Source: Aminobacter anthyllidis
GTDB taxonomy: Bacteria; Pseudomonadota; Alphaproteobacteria; Rhizobiales; Rhizobiaceae
Length of the DNA stretch: 64,000 nucleotides
Assembly: GCF_018555685.1 (NCBI RefSeq)
Contig: NZ_JAFLWW010000006.1
Location: 1 to 64,000, forward strand
Direction of reading: 5' to 3'
The notes beneath the pieces were generated by a model that worked only from the letters and a program-made list of their open reading frames with translations, was not told the DNA's origin and did no database searches. Of the stretch, positions 42,534-51,049 are shown piece after piece. Numbering within the stretch: position 1 is the stretch's first letter; each line of letters starts with the position of its first letter. Made by a program: the position numbers and the translations under genes.

Positions 42534-43448
42534 ATGGCGCCAAGGCGTACAGAAGCGGTGCACAAGGATGCCGGGGGCATTGATGCCCAGGCACCCGATT
42601 CCGTTCTTCGCCTGCTTGCCGACGCTCAGATCGAAGCAGCCCGCACCGTTCACTCCGCCATCCCCGCAATCGCCCAAGCCGCCGCAAAGGTCGCCGCCAG
42701 CCTCGCTGCCGGCGGACGTCTCGTCTACGCCGCAGCCGGCAGTTCCGGCCTGATGGCGCTGGCTGACGCGCTCGAACTTCCAGGCACCTTCGGCATCCCG
42801 CGCGAGCGTGTGTTCATTCTGTTGGCCGGCGGCACCGAGGCCCTGGTCAATCTGGCCGGGGCGCCGGAAGACGATGCCGGCCAGGCCGCCCGCGACGTCG
42901 CCGCGACCGGGTTCGAGGCAGGCGATTGCCTGATCGCCATTTCGGCCAGCGGCTCGACGCCCTATGCGATGGGCGCGCTGCAAGAGGCAACGCGCCGCGG
43001 CGCTGCCACCATCGCCTTCGCCAACAATGCAGGCGCGCCGATGTTCGATATTGCCGAGATTTCGGTGCTGCTGGCGACGCCGCCGGAAGTCGTTGCCGGC
43101 TCGACCCGCATGGGCGCCGGCACGGCGCAGAAGATCGCGCTCAACATGATGTCGACGCTGGCCGCCATTCATCTCGGCCATGTCCATGACGGCTACATGG
43201 TCAATCTGCATGCCGACAACATCAAGCTGCACGAGCGCGCAGCGCGGATCGTTTCGGCGATTTCAGGCTGCGACACTGCGACTGCCCAAGCCCTGCTCGA
43301 AAAGAGCGGCGGTTCGGTCAAGCTCGCCATCCTTTTGGCTTCCGGCGCATCGAGCCCGGAAGCGGCAAACCAACTTCTTGAAGGTGCGGACCAACGGCTC
43401 AGGCACGCACTTTCGAAGCTCGAGGGGAGCAGAGGCTCTCATCAGTAG
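42534..43448 (+). CDS. murQ: N-acetylmuramic acid 6-phosphate etherase
   Basis: Cleaves the lactyl ether of MurNAc-6-phosphate to give GlcNAc-6-phosphate and D-lactate, so its product feeds the NagA encoded next door. A 304-residue SIS-fold protein: GRLVYAAAGSSGLMALADA, ISASGSTPYAMGALQEATRR, TIAFANNAGAP and GSTRMGAGTAQKIALNMMST are the family core, and a C-terminal UBA-like helical tail is present. It leads the plus-strand operon with the ABC transporter 35 bp downstream. GGGAGAG precedes the ATG. Confidence 0.95.
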   Translation: MAPRRTEAVHKDAGGIDAQAPDSVLRLLADAQIEAARTVHSAIPAIAQAAAKVAASLAAGGRLVYAAAGSSGLMALADALELPGTFGIPRERVFILLAGGTEALVNLAGAPEDDAGQAARDVAATGFEAGDCLIAISASGSTPYAMGALQEATRRGAATIAFANNAGAPMFDIAEISVLLATPPEVVAGSTRMGAGTAQKIALNMMSTLAAIHLGHVHDGYMVNLHADNIKLHERAARIVSAISGCDTATAQALLEKSGGSVKLAILLASGASSPEAANQLLEGADQRLRHALSKLEGSRGSHQ

Positions 43449-43483
43449 AGGCCCGAGAGAAAGTACAAACAGGGAGAATGGAA

Positions 43484-44743
43484 ATGACGAACAGGTTGCT
43501 TACTGGACTTCTGATGGCGTCCAGCATTCTCGGCTCCGCCGGGATCGCGCTCGCCCAGGACAAGACGCTGACCATCGAAAGCTGGCGTAACGACGACCTT
43601 GCCATCTGGCAGGAAAAGCTGATCCCGGCCTTCGAGAAAGCCAATCCGGGCATCAAGGTCACCTTCTCGCCGTCGGCTCCAACCGAATACAACGCCGCCC
43701 TCAACGCCAAGCTCGACGCGGGCTCGGCCGGTGACCTGATCACCTGCCGTCCGTTCGACGCCTCGCTCGAGCTGTTCAAGAAGGGCCAGCTCGCCGATCT
43801 GACCAGCCTTGCCGGCATGGAGAATTTCTCCGACGTCGCCAAGTCCGCCTGGCAGACCGACGACGGCAAGGCCACCTTCTGCGTGCCGATGGCCTCCGTC
43901 ATCCACGGCTTCATCTACAACAAGGACGCCTTCGACAAGCTCGGCATCGCCGTGCCGGCGACCGAAGCCGACTTCTTCGCCGCCCTCGACAAGATCAAGG
44001 CCGATGGCACCTACATCCCGATGGCGATGGGCACCAAGGATCTCTGGGAAGCCGCGACCATGGGCTACCAGAACATCGGCCCGAACTACTGGAAGGGCGA
44101 AGAAGGCCGCCTGGCGCTGATCAAGGGCGACCAGAAGCTGACCGATGCCGACTGGGTCGCGCCTTATGCGACGCTGGCCAAGTGGAAGCCTTATCTCGGC
44201 GACGGCTTCGAAGCCCAGACCTATCCTGACAGCCAGAACCTCTTCACGCTCGGCCGCGCCGCCATCTATCCGGCCGGCTCGTGGGAGATCTCGACCTTCA
44301 ACACCCAGGCTCAGTTCAAGATGGGTGCCTTCCCGCCGCCGGTCCAGAAGGCTGGCGACACCTGCTACATCTCCGACCACAACGACATCGGCATTGGCCT
44401 CAACGCCAAGAGCGCGAACGCCGATGCCGCCAAGACCTTCCTGAGCTGGGTGGCTTCGCCGGAATTCGCGACCATCTATGCCAACGCGCTGCCGGGCTTC
44501 TTCAGCCTGAACTCGGCTGCCGTGAAGATGGAAGATCCGCTGGCCCAGGAATTCGTGTCCTGGCGCGAGAAGTGCAAGCCGACGATCCGCTCGACCTATC
44601 AGGTTCTGTCGCGCGGCACGCCGAACCTCGAAAACGAGACCTGGGTCAAGTCTGCCAACGTCATCAACGGCACCGAGACCCCGGAAGCCGCTTCTGCCGA
44701 GCTGCAGAAGGGCCTCGACAGCTGGTTCAAGCCGGCTAAGTAA
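43484..44743 (+). CDS. ABC transporter substrate-binding protein, family 1 (carbohydrate)
   Basis: A 419-residue periplasmic protein. The signal peptide is LLTGLLMASSILGSAGIALA, and the mature start is QDKTLTIESWRND. The SBP_bac_1 fold (IWQEKLIPAFEKANPGIKV, FGRAAIYPAGSWEI-like LGRAAIYPAGSWEISTF) is that of sugar and oligosaccharide binders. The genetic context (murQ, nagA, kinase) suggests GlcNAc, MurNAc or a muropeptide-derived disaccharide as ligand. The ATG at 43484 fits AGGGAG at 7 nt, whereas the ATG at 43478 is too close to that site. Confidence 0.92.
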   Translation: MTNRLLTGLLMASSILGSAGIALAQDKTLTIESWRNDDLAIWQEKLIPAFEKANPGIKVTFSPSAPTEYNAALNAKLDAGSAGDLITCRPFDASLELFKKGQLADLTSLAGMENFSDVAKSAWQTDDGKATFCVPMASVIHGFIYNKDAFDKLGIAVPATEADFFAALDKIKADGTYIPMAMGTKDLWEAATMGYQNIGPNYWKGEEGRLALIKGDQKLTDADWVAPYATLAKWKPYLGDGFEAQTYPDSQNLFTLGRAAIYPAGSWEISTFNTQAQFKMGAFPPPVQKAGDTCYISDHNDIGIGLNAKSANADAAKTFLSWVASPEFATIYANALPGFFSLNSAAVKMEDPLAQEFVSWREKCKPTIRSTYQVLSRGTPNLENETWVKSANVINGTETPEAASAELQKGLDSWFKPAK

Positions 44744-44770
44744 GTTGCGGCGGGCTTGATGCTCGCTCAG

Positions 44771-44796
44771 GAGGGCGGCGCTTCGGCGGCGCTCTC
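44771..44796 (+). other. UUCG-capped hairpin after the binding-protein gene
   Basis: gagggcggcgc (44771-44781) and gcggcgctctc (44786-44796) pair at 9 of 11 positions around ttcg, forming a C(UUCG)G tetraloop. It lies 27 bp after the stop in a 218-bp gap before the permease genes, and could reduce downstream expression or stabilise the binding-protein message. The rest of the gap shows no gene. Confidence 0.6.
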
Positions 44797-44961
44797 CGTC
44801 CCCTCGGCGAATTCTAACCTCGCGGATTCGAAATGAGGGGTTGAACGCTGGCGCTCAAAGATGCGCTACTGCTTCCGACGGCCATTGGCGGGAAGCCCGC
44901 AGAGGTCCATCCTCGCTGTTATGATCAACGGCCCCACGCGGCCGGACCAAGGACTTTTGAG

Positions 44962-45903
44962 ATGTCGCAGCAAAGCCTAGAGCATAGCCAAGACAGACGA
45001 CCGACGCGCTGGCACATCGCCGTTTTCCTGGCGCCCGCGCTGCTGGTCTACACTGCTGTGATGATCCTGCCGCTGTTCGGCACCTTGCAGCTGTCGTTGT
45101 TCCGCAGCATCGACAATTCGCAGGTCTTCACCGGCTTCGACAATTTCCGCACCCTGTTTGGCGATCCGCGCTGGTCGGCGTCGTTCTGGAACGCGCTCGG
45201 CAACAACACCTGGTTCTTCATCATCCATATGCTGGTGCAGAACCCGATCGGTGTCATGCTCGCGGCACTTCTGTCGAGCCCCCAGCTGCGCTTCTCCGCC
45301 TTCTACCGCACGGCGATCTTCATCCCGACGATCCTGTCCTTCGTCATCGTCGGTTTCGCCTGGAAGCTGATCCTGAGCCCGCTCTGGGGCGTGGCGCCCA
45401 ACCTGCTCGATCTTGTCGGTCTCAAGAGCCTGTTCGTGCCGTGGCTCGGCAAGGAAGAATACGCGCTGACCACGCTGAGCCTGATTTCGGTGTGGCAGTT
45501 CGTCGGCATCCCGATGATGCTGATCTATGCCGCCATGCTGTCGATCCCGGAAGAGGTCATCGAGGCTGCCGAATGCGACGGCGTGACCGGGTTTTCGCAG
45601 TTCTGGAAGATCAAGCTGCCGCTGATCCTGCCTTCGATCGGCATCATCTCGATCCTGACCTTCGTCGGCAACTTCAACGCCTTCGACCTGATCTATTCGG
45701 CGCAGGGCGCGCTAGCCGGCCCGAACTACAGCACCGACATCCTGGGCACGTTCCTCTACCGCACCTTCTTCGGCTTCCAGCTGCAGACAGGCGATCCGAA
45801 CATGGGTGCCACCATCGCCTCGATGATGTTCTTCATCATCCTCGCCGGCGTGTGCCTGTACCTGTTCCTTATCCAGACGCGGCTGCGCCGCTACCAGTTC
45901 TGA
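44962..45903 (+). CDS. Carbohydrate ABC transporter permease (MalF type)
   Basis: A 313-residue inner-membrane permease of the BPD_transp_1 family with six predicted spans, starting HIAVFLAPALLVYTAVMILP. The cytoplasmic EAA loop that contacts the ATPase is EAAECDGVTGFSQFWKIKLP. Together with the next gene it forms the heterodimeric channel. It lies 7 bp upstream of the second permease gene. Confidence 0.94.
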   Translation: MSQQSLEHSQDRRPTRWHIAVFLAPALLVYTAVMILPLFGTLQLSLFRSIDNSQVFTGFDNFRTLFGDPRWSASFWNALGNNTWFFIIHMLVQNPIGVMLAALLSSPQLRFSAFYRTAIFIPTILSFVIVGFAWKLILSPLWGVAPNLLDLVGLKSLFVPWLGKEEYALTTLSLISVWQFVGIPMMLIYAAMLSIPEEVIEAAECDGVTGFSQFWKIKLPLILPSIGIISILTFVGNFNAFDLIYSAQGALAGPNYSTDILGTFLYRTFFGFQLQTGDPNMGATIASMMFFIILAGVCLYLFLIQTRLRRYQF

Positions 45904-45910
45904 GGGCGTC

Positions 45911-46750
45911 ATGAGCAAGGCTGCCACATCCCTGCCACGCAGCATCGGCGCACATGCGGTGCTGCTGACCTACACGGTCATCGCGCTGTTCCCGGTGCTG
46001 GTCATCGTCGTCAACTCGTTCAAGTCGCGCAACGCCATCTTCCGTTCGCCCTTGTCGCTGCCGACATCGGAGACCTTCGACCTGATCGGCTACCAGACCG
46101 TGATGGCCCAGGGCGATTTCGTCCAGTATTTCCAGAACAGCCTCACCGTCACGGTGGCCTCGCTGTTCTTCGTGCTGCTGTTTGGCGCCATGGCGGCCTT
46201 CGCGCTGTCGGAATACCGCTTCAAGGGCAACACCATGATGGGGCTGTACCTGGCGCTTGGCATCATGATCCCGATCCGCCTCGGCACGGTCGCGATCCTG
46301 CAGCTGATGGTGGCGTCCGGCCTCGTCAACACGCTGACCGCGCTGATCCTGGTCTACACCGCCCAAGGCCTGCCGCTCGCCGTCTTCATCCTGTCCGAAT
46401 TCATGAAGCAGGTTTCTGACGACCTCAAGAATGCCGGCCGCATCGACGGTCTCAGCGAATACCGCATCTTCTTCCGCCTCGTCCTGCCGCTGGTCCGCCC
46501 GGCCATGGCGACGGTCGCGGTCTTCACCATGATCCCGATCTGGAACGACCTGTGGTTCCCGCTGATCCTGGCGCCGTCGGAAGCGACAAAGACCGTCACG
46601 CTTGGCGCCCAGGTGTTCATCGGCCAGTTCGTCACCAACTGGAACGCCGTGCTGGCAGCGCTGTCGCTGGCCATCCTGCCGGTCCTCATCCTCTACTTCT
46701 TCTTCTCGCGGCAGCTCATCCGCGGCATCACTTCCGGAGCAGTCAAGTGA
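45911..46750 (+). CDS. Carbohydrate ABC transporter permease (MalG type)
   Basis: A 279-residue BPD_transp_1 permease with six spans (HAVLLTYTVIALFPVLVIVV, FFVLLFGAMAAFALSEYRF and so on). The EAA-loop region is DLKNAGRIDGLSEYRIFFRL. The stop overlaps the GTG start of the dehydrogenase gene by 4 nt. Partner of the MalF-type permease encoded just upstream. Confidence 0.94.
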   Translation: MSKAATSLPRSIGAHAVLLTYTVIALFPVLVIVVNSFKSRNAIFRSPLSLPTSETFDLIGYQTVMAQGDFVQYFQNSLTVTVASLFFVLLFGAMAAFALSEYRFKGNTMMGLYLALGIMIPIRLGTVAILQLMVASGLVNTLTALILVYTAQGLPLAVFILSEFMKQVSDDLKNAGRIDGLSEYRIFFRLVLPLVRPAMATVAVFTMIPIWNDLWFPLILAPSEATKTVTLGAQVFIGQFVTNWNAVLAALSLAILPVLILYFFFSRQLIRGITSGAVK

Positions 46751-47811
46751 CCACTGAAAAGCCCCTACGCGTCGTCGTCGCCGGCCTCGGCAACATGGGC
46801 CGCAGCCACGCGCTCGCCTACCACAACAACCCGGGCTTCGAAATCGCGGCCCTGGTCAACCGCTCCGACGTGGCGTTGCCCGAGGGCATGGAAGGCTACG
46901 GCATCCAGCGCTCCTTCGAGGGCGCGATCCGCGAGCTGAAGCCCGACGTCGCCTCGATCAACACCTATTCTGACAGCCATGCCGACTATGCGGTGATGGC
47001 GCTGGAGGCAGGCTGCCACGTCTTCCTGGAAAAGCCGCTGGCAACCACCGTCGCCGATGCCGAGCGTGTCGTCGCCGCCGCCAAGGCTAATGGCCGTAAG
47101 CTGGTGATCGGCTACATCCTGCGCCACCACCCCTCGTGGATGCGGCTGATCGGCGAGGCGCGCGCGCTGGGCGGCCCTTATGTGTTCCGTATGAACCTCA
47201 ACCAGCAGTCATCCGCGCATAAGTGGGACACCCACAAGCAGCTGATGAAGACGACGTCGCCGATCGTCGACTGCGGCGTCCACTATCTCGACGTGATGTG
47301 CCAGATCACCGATGCCGACCCGGTCGAGGTGCGCGGCATGGGCCTGCGCATGACCGACGAGATCGATCCGGCGATGTACAATTACGGCCACCTGCAGGTG
47401 CTGTTCGCCGACGGTTCGGTCGGCTGGTACGAGGCCGGCTGGGGCCCGATGATGTCGGAGACGGCGTTCTTCGTGAAGGACGTGATCTCGCCCAAGGGCA
47501 GCGTCTCGATCGTCGTCAATGAAGCGACGACCAAGTCCGACGATGTCGATTCCCACACCAAGACCAGCATGATCCGCGTCCACCGCGCCGATCTCGGCGC
47601 CGACGGCAATTTCGTCCACGCCGACGAGGACCTGTCGATGAAGGACGAGCCTGGCCACCAGGGCCTTTGCGATCGCGAGCAGGCCTTCGTGCTGAAGGCC
47701 ATCCGCGAGGACATCGACCTTACCCGCCACATGGCGGACGCCGTCAAATCACTGCGCGTGTGCCTTGCCGCGGACGAAAGCGTCCGCACCGGTCTCGCCG
47801 TCAAGCTTTAG
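46747..47811 (+). CDS. Gfo/Idh/MocA family oxidoreductase in amino-sugar operon
   Basis: A 354-residue NAD(P)-binding protein. The Rossmann motif is VVVAGLGNMGRSHALAY, the EKP motif is HVFLEKPLATTVADAERV, and the catalytic-domain histidine region is IVDCGVHYLDVMCQI. The start is a GTG at 46747 (GTGA overlap with the permease stop). It could oxidise an amino sugar. It could also act as an NAD-dependent glycosidase such as GH109, a family that uses this fold on N-acetylated sugars; that alternative is only inferred from context. Confidence 0.88.
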   Translation: MTTEKPLRVVVAGLGNMGRSHALAYHNNPGFEIAALVNRSDVALPEGMEGYGIQRSFEGAIRELKPDVASINTYSDSHADYAVMALEAGCHVFLEKPLATTVADAERVVAAAKANGRKLVIGYILRHHPSWMRLIGEARALGGPYVFRMNLNQQSSAHKWDTHKQLMKTTSPIVDCGVHYLDVMCQITDADPVEVRGMGLRMTDEIDPAMYNYGHLQVLFADGSVGWYEAGWGPMMSETAFFVKDVISPKGSVSIVVNEATTKSDDVDSHTKTSMIRVHRADLGADGNFVHADEDLSMKDEPGHQGLCDREQAFVLKAIREDIDLTRHMADAVKSLRVCLAADESVRTGLAVKL

Positions 47812-47881
47812 AGCCATGGCCCCGAAAAGCTCAGCGCTTTTCGGCTGGCTCATGCGTCAGGAAAAACGAGAGGAATAGCCT

Positions 47882-48880
47882 GTGGGATCTCTCAAGATCG
47901 AAACCGTCAAGAAGTCCTTTGGTCCGGTCGAGGTGCTGAAAGGCATCGACCTCGAGGTCAATGACGGCGAGTTCGTCGTGTTCGTCGGCCCGTCGGGCTG
48001 CGGAAAGTCGACGTTGCTGCGCATCATCGCCGGCCTCGAGGATGCGACCTCGGGCGACGTGCTGATCGACGGCCAAAGGGTCACCAACGCGCCGCCGTCC
48101 AAGCGCGGCATCGCCATGGTGTTCCAGACCTACGCGCTTTATCCCCACCTCACCGTGCGCGACAATATGAGCCTCGGCCTGAAGCAGGCGGGAACGCCGA
48201 CGGCCGAGATCGACCAGCGCATCGCCGCGTCCTCGGCCATGCTGTCGCTCGAACCCTACCTCAAGCGCCGCCCGGCCGAATTGTCCGGCGGCCAGCGCCA
48301 GCGCGTCGCCATCGGCCGCGCTCTGGTGCGCGAGCCAAAGCTGTTCCTGTTCGACGAGCCGCTGTCGAACCTCGATGCCGCACTGCGCGTCAACACCCGC
48401 CTCGAGATCGCCCAGTTGCACAACAGGCTCAAGGCGACGATGGTCTACGTCACCCATGATCAGGTCGAGGCCATGACTTTGGCCGATCGCATCGTCGTGC
48501 TCAACGCCGGCCGCATCGAGCAGGTCGGCGCGCCGATGGAACTCTACAACAAGCCGGCAAACCTGTTCGTCGCCGGCTTCATCGGCTCGCCCAAGATGAA
48601 CTTCATCGACGGCGCCCGCCTCGGCGAGACGGCCAAGACCGTCGGCGTCCGTCCCGAGCACATCGCTGTCAGCCAGACCGAGGGCACCTGGAAGGGCACT
48701 GTCATCCATGCCGAGCATCTTGGCGCCGACACCAACGTCTTCCTCGAGACGGAAAAGGCCGGACTCATCACGATCCGGCTGTTCGGCGAGTACCAGACTG
48801 GTCCTGGCGCGACGCTCTACGCAACGCCCGACGCGGCGCGCACCTATCGCTTCGGCGAGGATGGCAAGGCGATGGGCTGA
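47882..48880 (+). CDS. ABC transporter ATP-binding protein (UgpC/MalK type)
   Basis: A 332-residue ATPase. Walker A is [13 protein letters not shown], the Q-loop is [19 protein letters not shown], the signature is [19 protein letters not shown], Walker B is [12 protein letters not shown], and the switch His is in [19 protein letters not shown]-terminal TOBE-like domain begins near residue 235. The start is a GTG at 47882 with GAGAGGAAT upstream. It energises the MalFG-type permeases; its position after the dehydrogenase makes the operon murQ-SBP-permease-permease-dehydrogenase-ATPase. Confidence 0.94.
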   Translation: MGSLKIETVKKSFGPVEVLKGIDLEVNDGEFVVFVGPSGCGKSTLLRIIAGLEDATSGDVLIDGQRVTNAPPSKRGIAMVFQTYALYPHLTVRDNMSLGLKQAGTPTAEIDQRIAASSAMLSLEPYLKRRPAELSGGQRQRVAIGRALVREPKLFLFDEPLSNLDAALRVNTRLEIAQLHNRLKATMVYVTHDQVEAMTLADRIVVLNAGRIEQVGAPMELYNKPANLFVAGFIGSPKMNFIDGARLGETAKTVGVRPEHIAVSQTEGTWKGTVIHAEHLGADTNVFLETEKAGLITIRLFGEYQTGPGATLYATPDAARTYRFGEDGKAMG

Positions 48881-48949
48881 AATCGGTCGGATCAGGCATC
48901 CAGCCCCTCAACCAATCTGCATGATCGCCGCCTTCGCGGTTGGCTGTTC

Positions 48950-49062
48950 TTCTCCCCGTTCTTCACGGGGAGAAGATGCCGGCAGGCAGATGAGGGGCAG
49001 TGCAAACGCTGCAAGATTGCCCCTCACCCTTACCCTCTCCCCGTGAAGAACGGGGAGAGGGG
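48950..49062. repeat. Palindromic intergenic repeat, copy 5
   Basis: ttctccccgttcttcacggggagaa at the left and ctctccccgtgaagaacggggagag at the right are inverted hairpins, separated by a shared tgaggggca / tgcccctca inversion. The element fills the gap between the convergent ATPase and hyuB genes and probably terminates both. Confidence 0.75.
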
Positions 49063-49101
49063 CGTCCACGTCGCGCCTCGTCCCTGGAGGAATTGGGGAC
49101 T

Positions 49102-50835
49102 TCAGCCTCGCCTCAACCGCTCTGTCTTCGCGGCATCAATTCCGCCGTCCCCAATGACCACCCCAAACATCTCTGCCGCCTGCTCGCGCGTATAGTAACC
49201 AAGCCCGACATCGCGCAGCACCAGCTCCGGATCCCGCTCCAGCGGGTCGCCATAACCGCCGCCACCGGGCGTTCCGACTGATACACGGTCGCCGGCTTTG
49301 AGCGGGATGTCCTGCTCCTTCGACAAATGCGGCGGCACGTGCGGCTGACCGTTACGAAATACGGTGACCGTGTTCACCGCGCCATCCTTGCCACCCAATG
49401 CGCCCTGCGGCCCGAAGCGGCCATGGTCCATCACGAAGGAGGCCCGCGCCTCGCCGCGCAACAGCTCGATCTCGTAAGCAAGGCCAAAGCCGCCGCGCTG
49501 CTTGCCCGCACCGCCAGAACCCTCGCGCAGCGCATATTGCCGGTAGAGCACCGGGTAGGCCTGCTCCATGATCTCGACCGGCGGCGACTTCGAAATGCCG
49601 ATGGTCGAGCAGCCGTTCGACAGCCCGTCATGGCTGGAATTGCCGCCATAACCGCCACCTGAGATCTGGTACATGACATAGTCGCGGCCGCGGGCCGGAT
49701 CGTTGCCGCCAAGCGCGAAATTGCCGCTCGAACCGGCCGGTGCGGCCGTCACCTTGTCGGGTGCGGCCTGCACCAGTGCCGCGAACACAGCCTCGGCGAT
49801 ACGCTGCGACACCTCGGCCGCGCAGCCCGAGACGGGGCGCGGGTAGTGCGCGTCGAGGAACGTGCCCTCCAGCCGCTTGATGTCAAGCGGCTCGAAGGCG
49901 CCGGCGCTGATCGGCACGTCGGGGAAGATGTGGCGCATCGCGAGATAGACCGACGACAGCGTTGTCGCCAGCACGCTGTTCATCGGTCCGGCACAAGGCG
50001 CCGACGAGCCGGAAAAATCGAAGGTCAGCGTGCTGCCCGCTTTCTCGACCGACAGCGCAATCGTCAGTGGCGCGTCGACAACGCCGTCGGAATCGACGAA
50101 CGCCTTCGACGAATAGGTGCCGTCGGGCAGGGCTGATATATGCGCCCGCATCTGCTCGGCCGCGCGCCTGCGGAGCTCGGCGATCGCCTCGACAACGGTT
50201 TCGTCGCCGTAACGGTCGAGGATCGCAAACAGCCTGTCCTGTCCGACATGGAGCGCTGCCGCCTGGGCGCGGATGTCGCCGATGCGCTGGTCGGCGACCC
50301 GGATGTTCGAGCAGATGATGGCGTAGATCTCGGGGTCCATCATCCCCTTCTTGAAGAGTTTGACCGGCGGCAGCCGCAGGCCCTCCTGTTCGACCGCGGT
50401 GGCCGAGGCGGAAAAGCCGCCAGGCACCGCGCCGCCGATGTCGGGCCAATGGCCTGTGTTCGACAGCCAGCAGAAGATTTTTCCCGCGCGCCACACCGGC
50501 ATGGCGAAGCGCACGTCCATCAGGTGCGTGCCGCCGAGATAGGGGTCATTGACGATATAGATGTCGCCTTGTTCGGGTGGCAGCACGCGCCCGTCCGAGA
50601 TCATCTCGATGATGGTTCTGGTCGAGTGCTGCATGACGCCGACGAACACCGGCAGCCCTTGCGACCCTTGCGCGATCAGCGCGCCGTCAACCGCCGAATA
50701 GATGCCGTCGGAGCGGTCGTTGGCCTCGGCGATGACAGGCGAAAACGCCGCGCGCGAAAACGTCAGGTCCATCTCGTCGCAGGTCTGCTGCAGCGCCGCC
50801 TGGATGACCGAAAGCGTGATGGCGTCGAGGGTCAT
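49102..50835 (-). CDS. hyuB: Hydantoinase B / oxoprolinase family protein
   Basis: A 577-residue HyuB-type subunit which, with HyuA, performs ATP-dependent cleavage of 5-oxoproline, N-methylhydantoin or related cyclic amides (or carboxylates acetone-like ketones). Typical stretches: MDLTFSRAAFSPVIAEANDR, IVNDPYLGGTHLMDVR, GGYGGNSSHDGLSNGCSTIG and a C-terminal VGTPGGGGYGDPLERDPE. The ATG at 50835 is preferred over the TTG six codons upstream. It follows hyuA after a 214-bp gap occupied by a palindromic repeat, so co-transcription may be partial. Confidence 0.92.
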   Translation of the reverse strand: MTLDAITLSVIQAALQQTCDEMDLTFSRAAFSPVIAEANDRSDGIYSAVDGALIAQGSQGLPVFVGVMQHSTRTIIEMISDGRVLPPEQGDIYIVNDPYLGGTHLMDVRFAMPVWRAGKIFCWLSNTGHWPDIGGAVPGGFSASATAVEQEGLRLPPVKLFKKGMMDPEIYAIICSNIRVADQRIGDIRAQAAALHVGQDRLFAILDRYGDETVVEAIAELRRRAAEQMRAHISALPDGTYSSKAFVDSDGVVDAPLTIALSVEKAGSTLTFDFSGSSAPCAGPMNSVLATTLSSVYLAMRHIFPDVPISAGAFEPLDIKRLEGTFLDAHYPRPVSGCAAEVSQRIAEAVFAALVQAAPDKVTAAPAGSSGNFALGGNDPARGRDYVMYQISGGGYGGNSSHDGLSNGCSTIGISKSPPVEIMEQAYPVLYRQYALREGSGGAGKQRGGFGLAYEIELLRGEARASFVMDHGRFGPQGALGGKDGAVNTVTVFRNGQPHVPPHLSKEQDIPLKAGDRVSVGTPGGGGYGDPLERDPELVLRDVGLGYYTREQAAEMFGVVIGDGGIDAAKTERLRRG

Positions 50836-50869
50836 GGCGTGAGCTCTCGGCAAATCGCTCGGCGAAATT

Positions 50870-51042
50870 CCCCCTCACCCGGCCTCCGCTTCGCTCGGCC
50901 ACCCTCTCCCCGCTGGGGAGAGGAGATTTGCAACGCCTGCGCCCATCTCTCAGACGTGGAAAAGATAGGTGAAAACGGCTGAATGCCTCCTCTCCCCATC
51001 GGGGAGAGGGTGGCCGAGCGAAGCCGAGGCCGGGTGAGGGGG
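50870..51042. repeat. Palindromic intergenic repeat, copy 6 (long inverted arms)
   Basis: Arms 50870-50923 and 50988-51042 are inverted copies of more than 50 bp (ccccctcacccggcctc against gaggccgggtgaggggg), each ending in its own ctctccccg/cggggagag hairpin. The 64-bp centre has no feature. The element separates hyuA from hyuB. Confidence 0.85.
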
Positions 51043-51049
51043 CGCTTGG

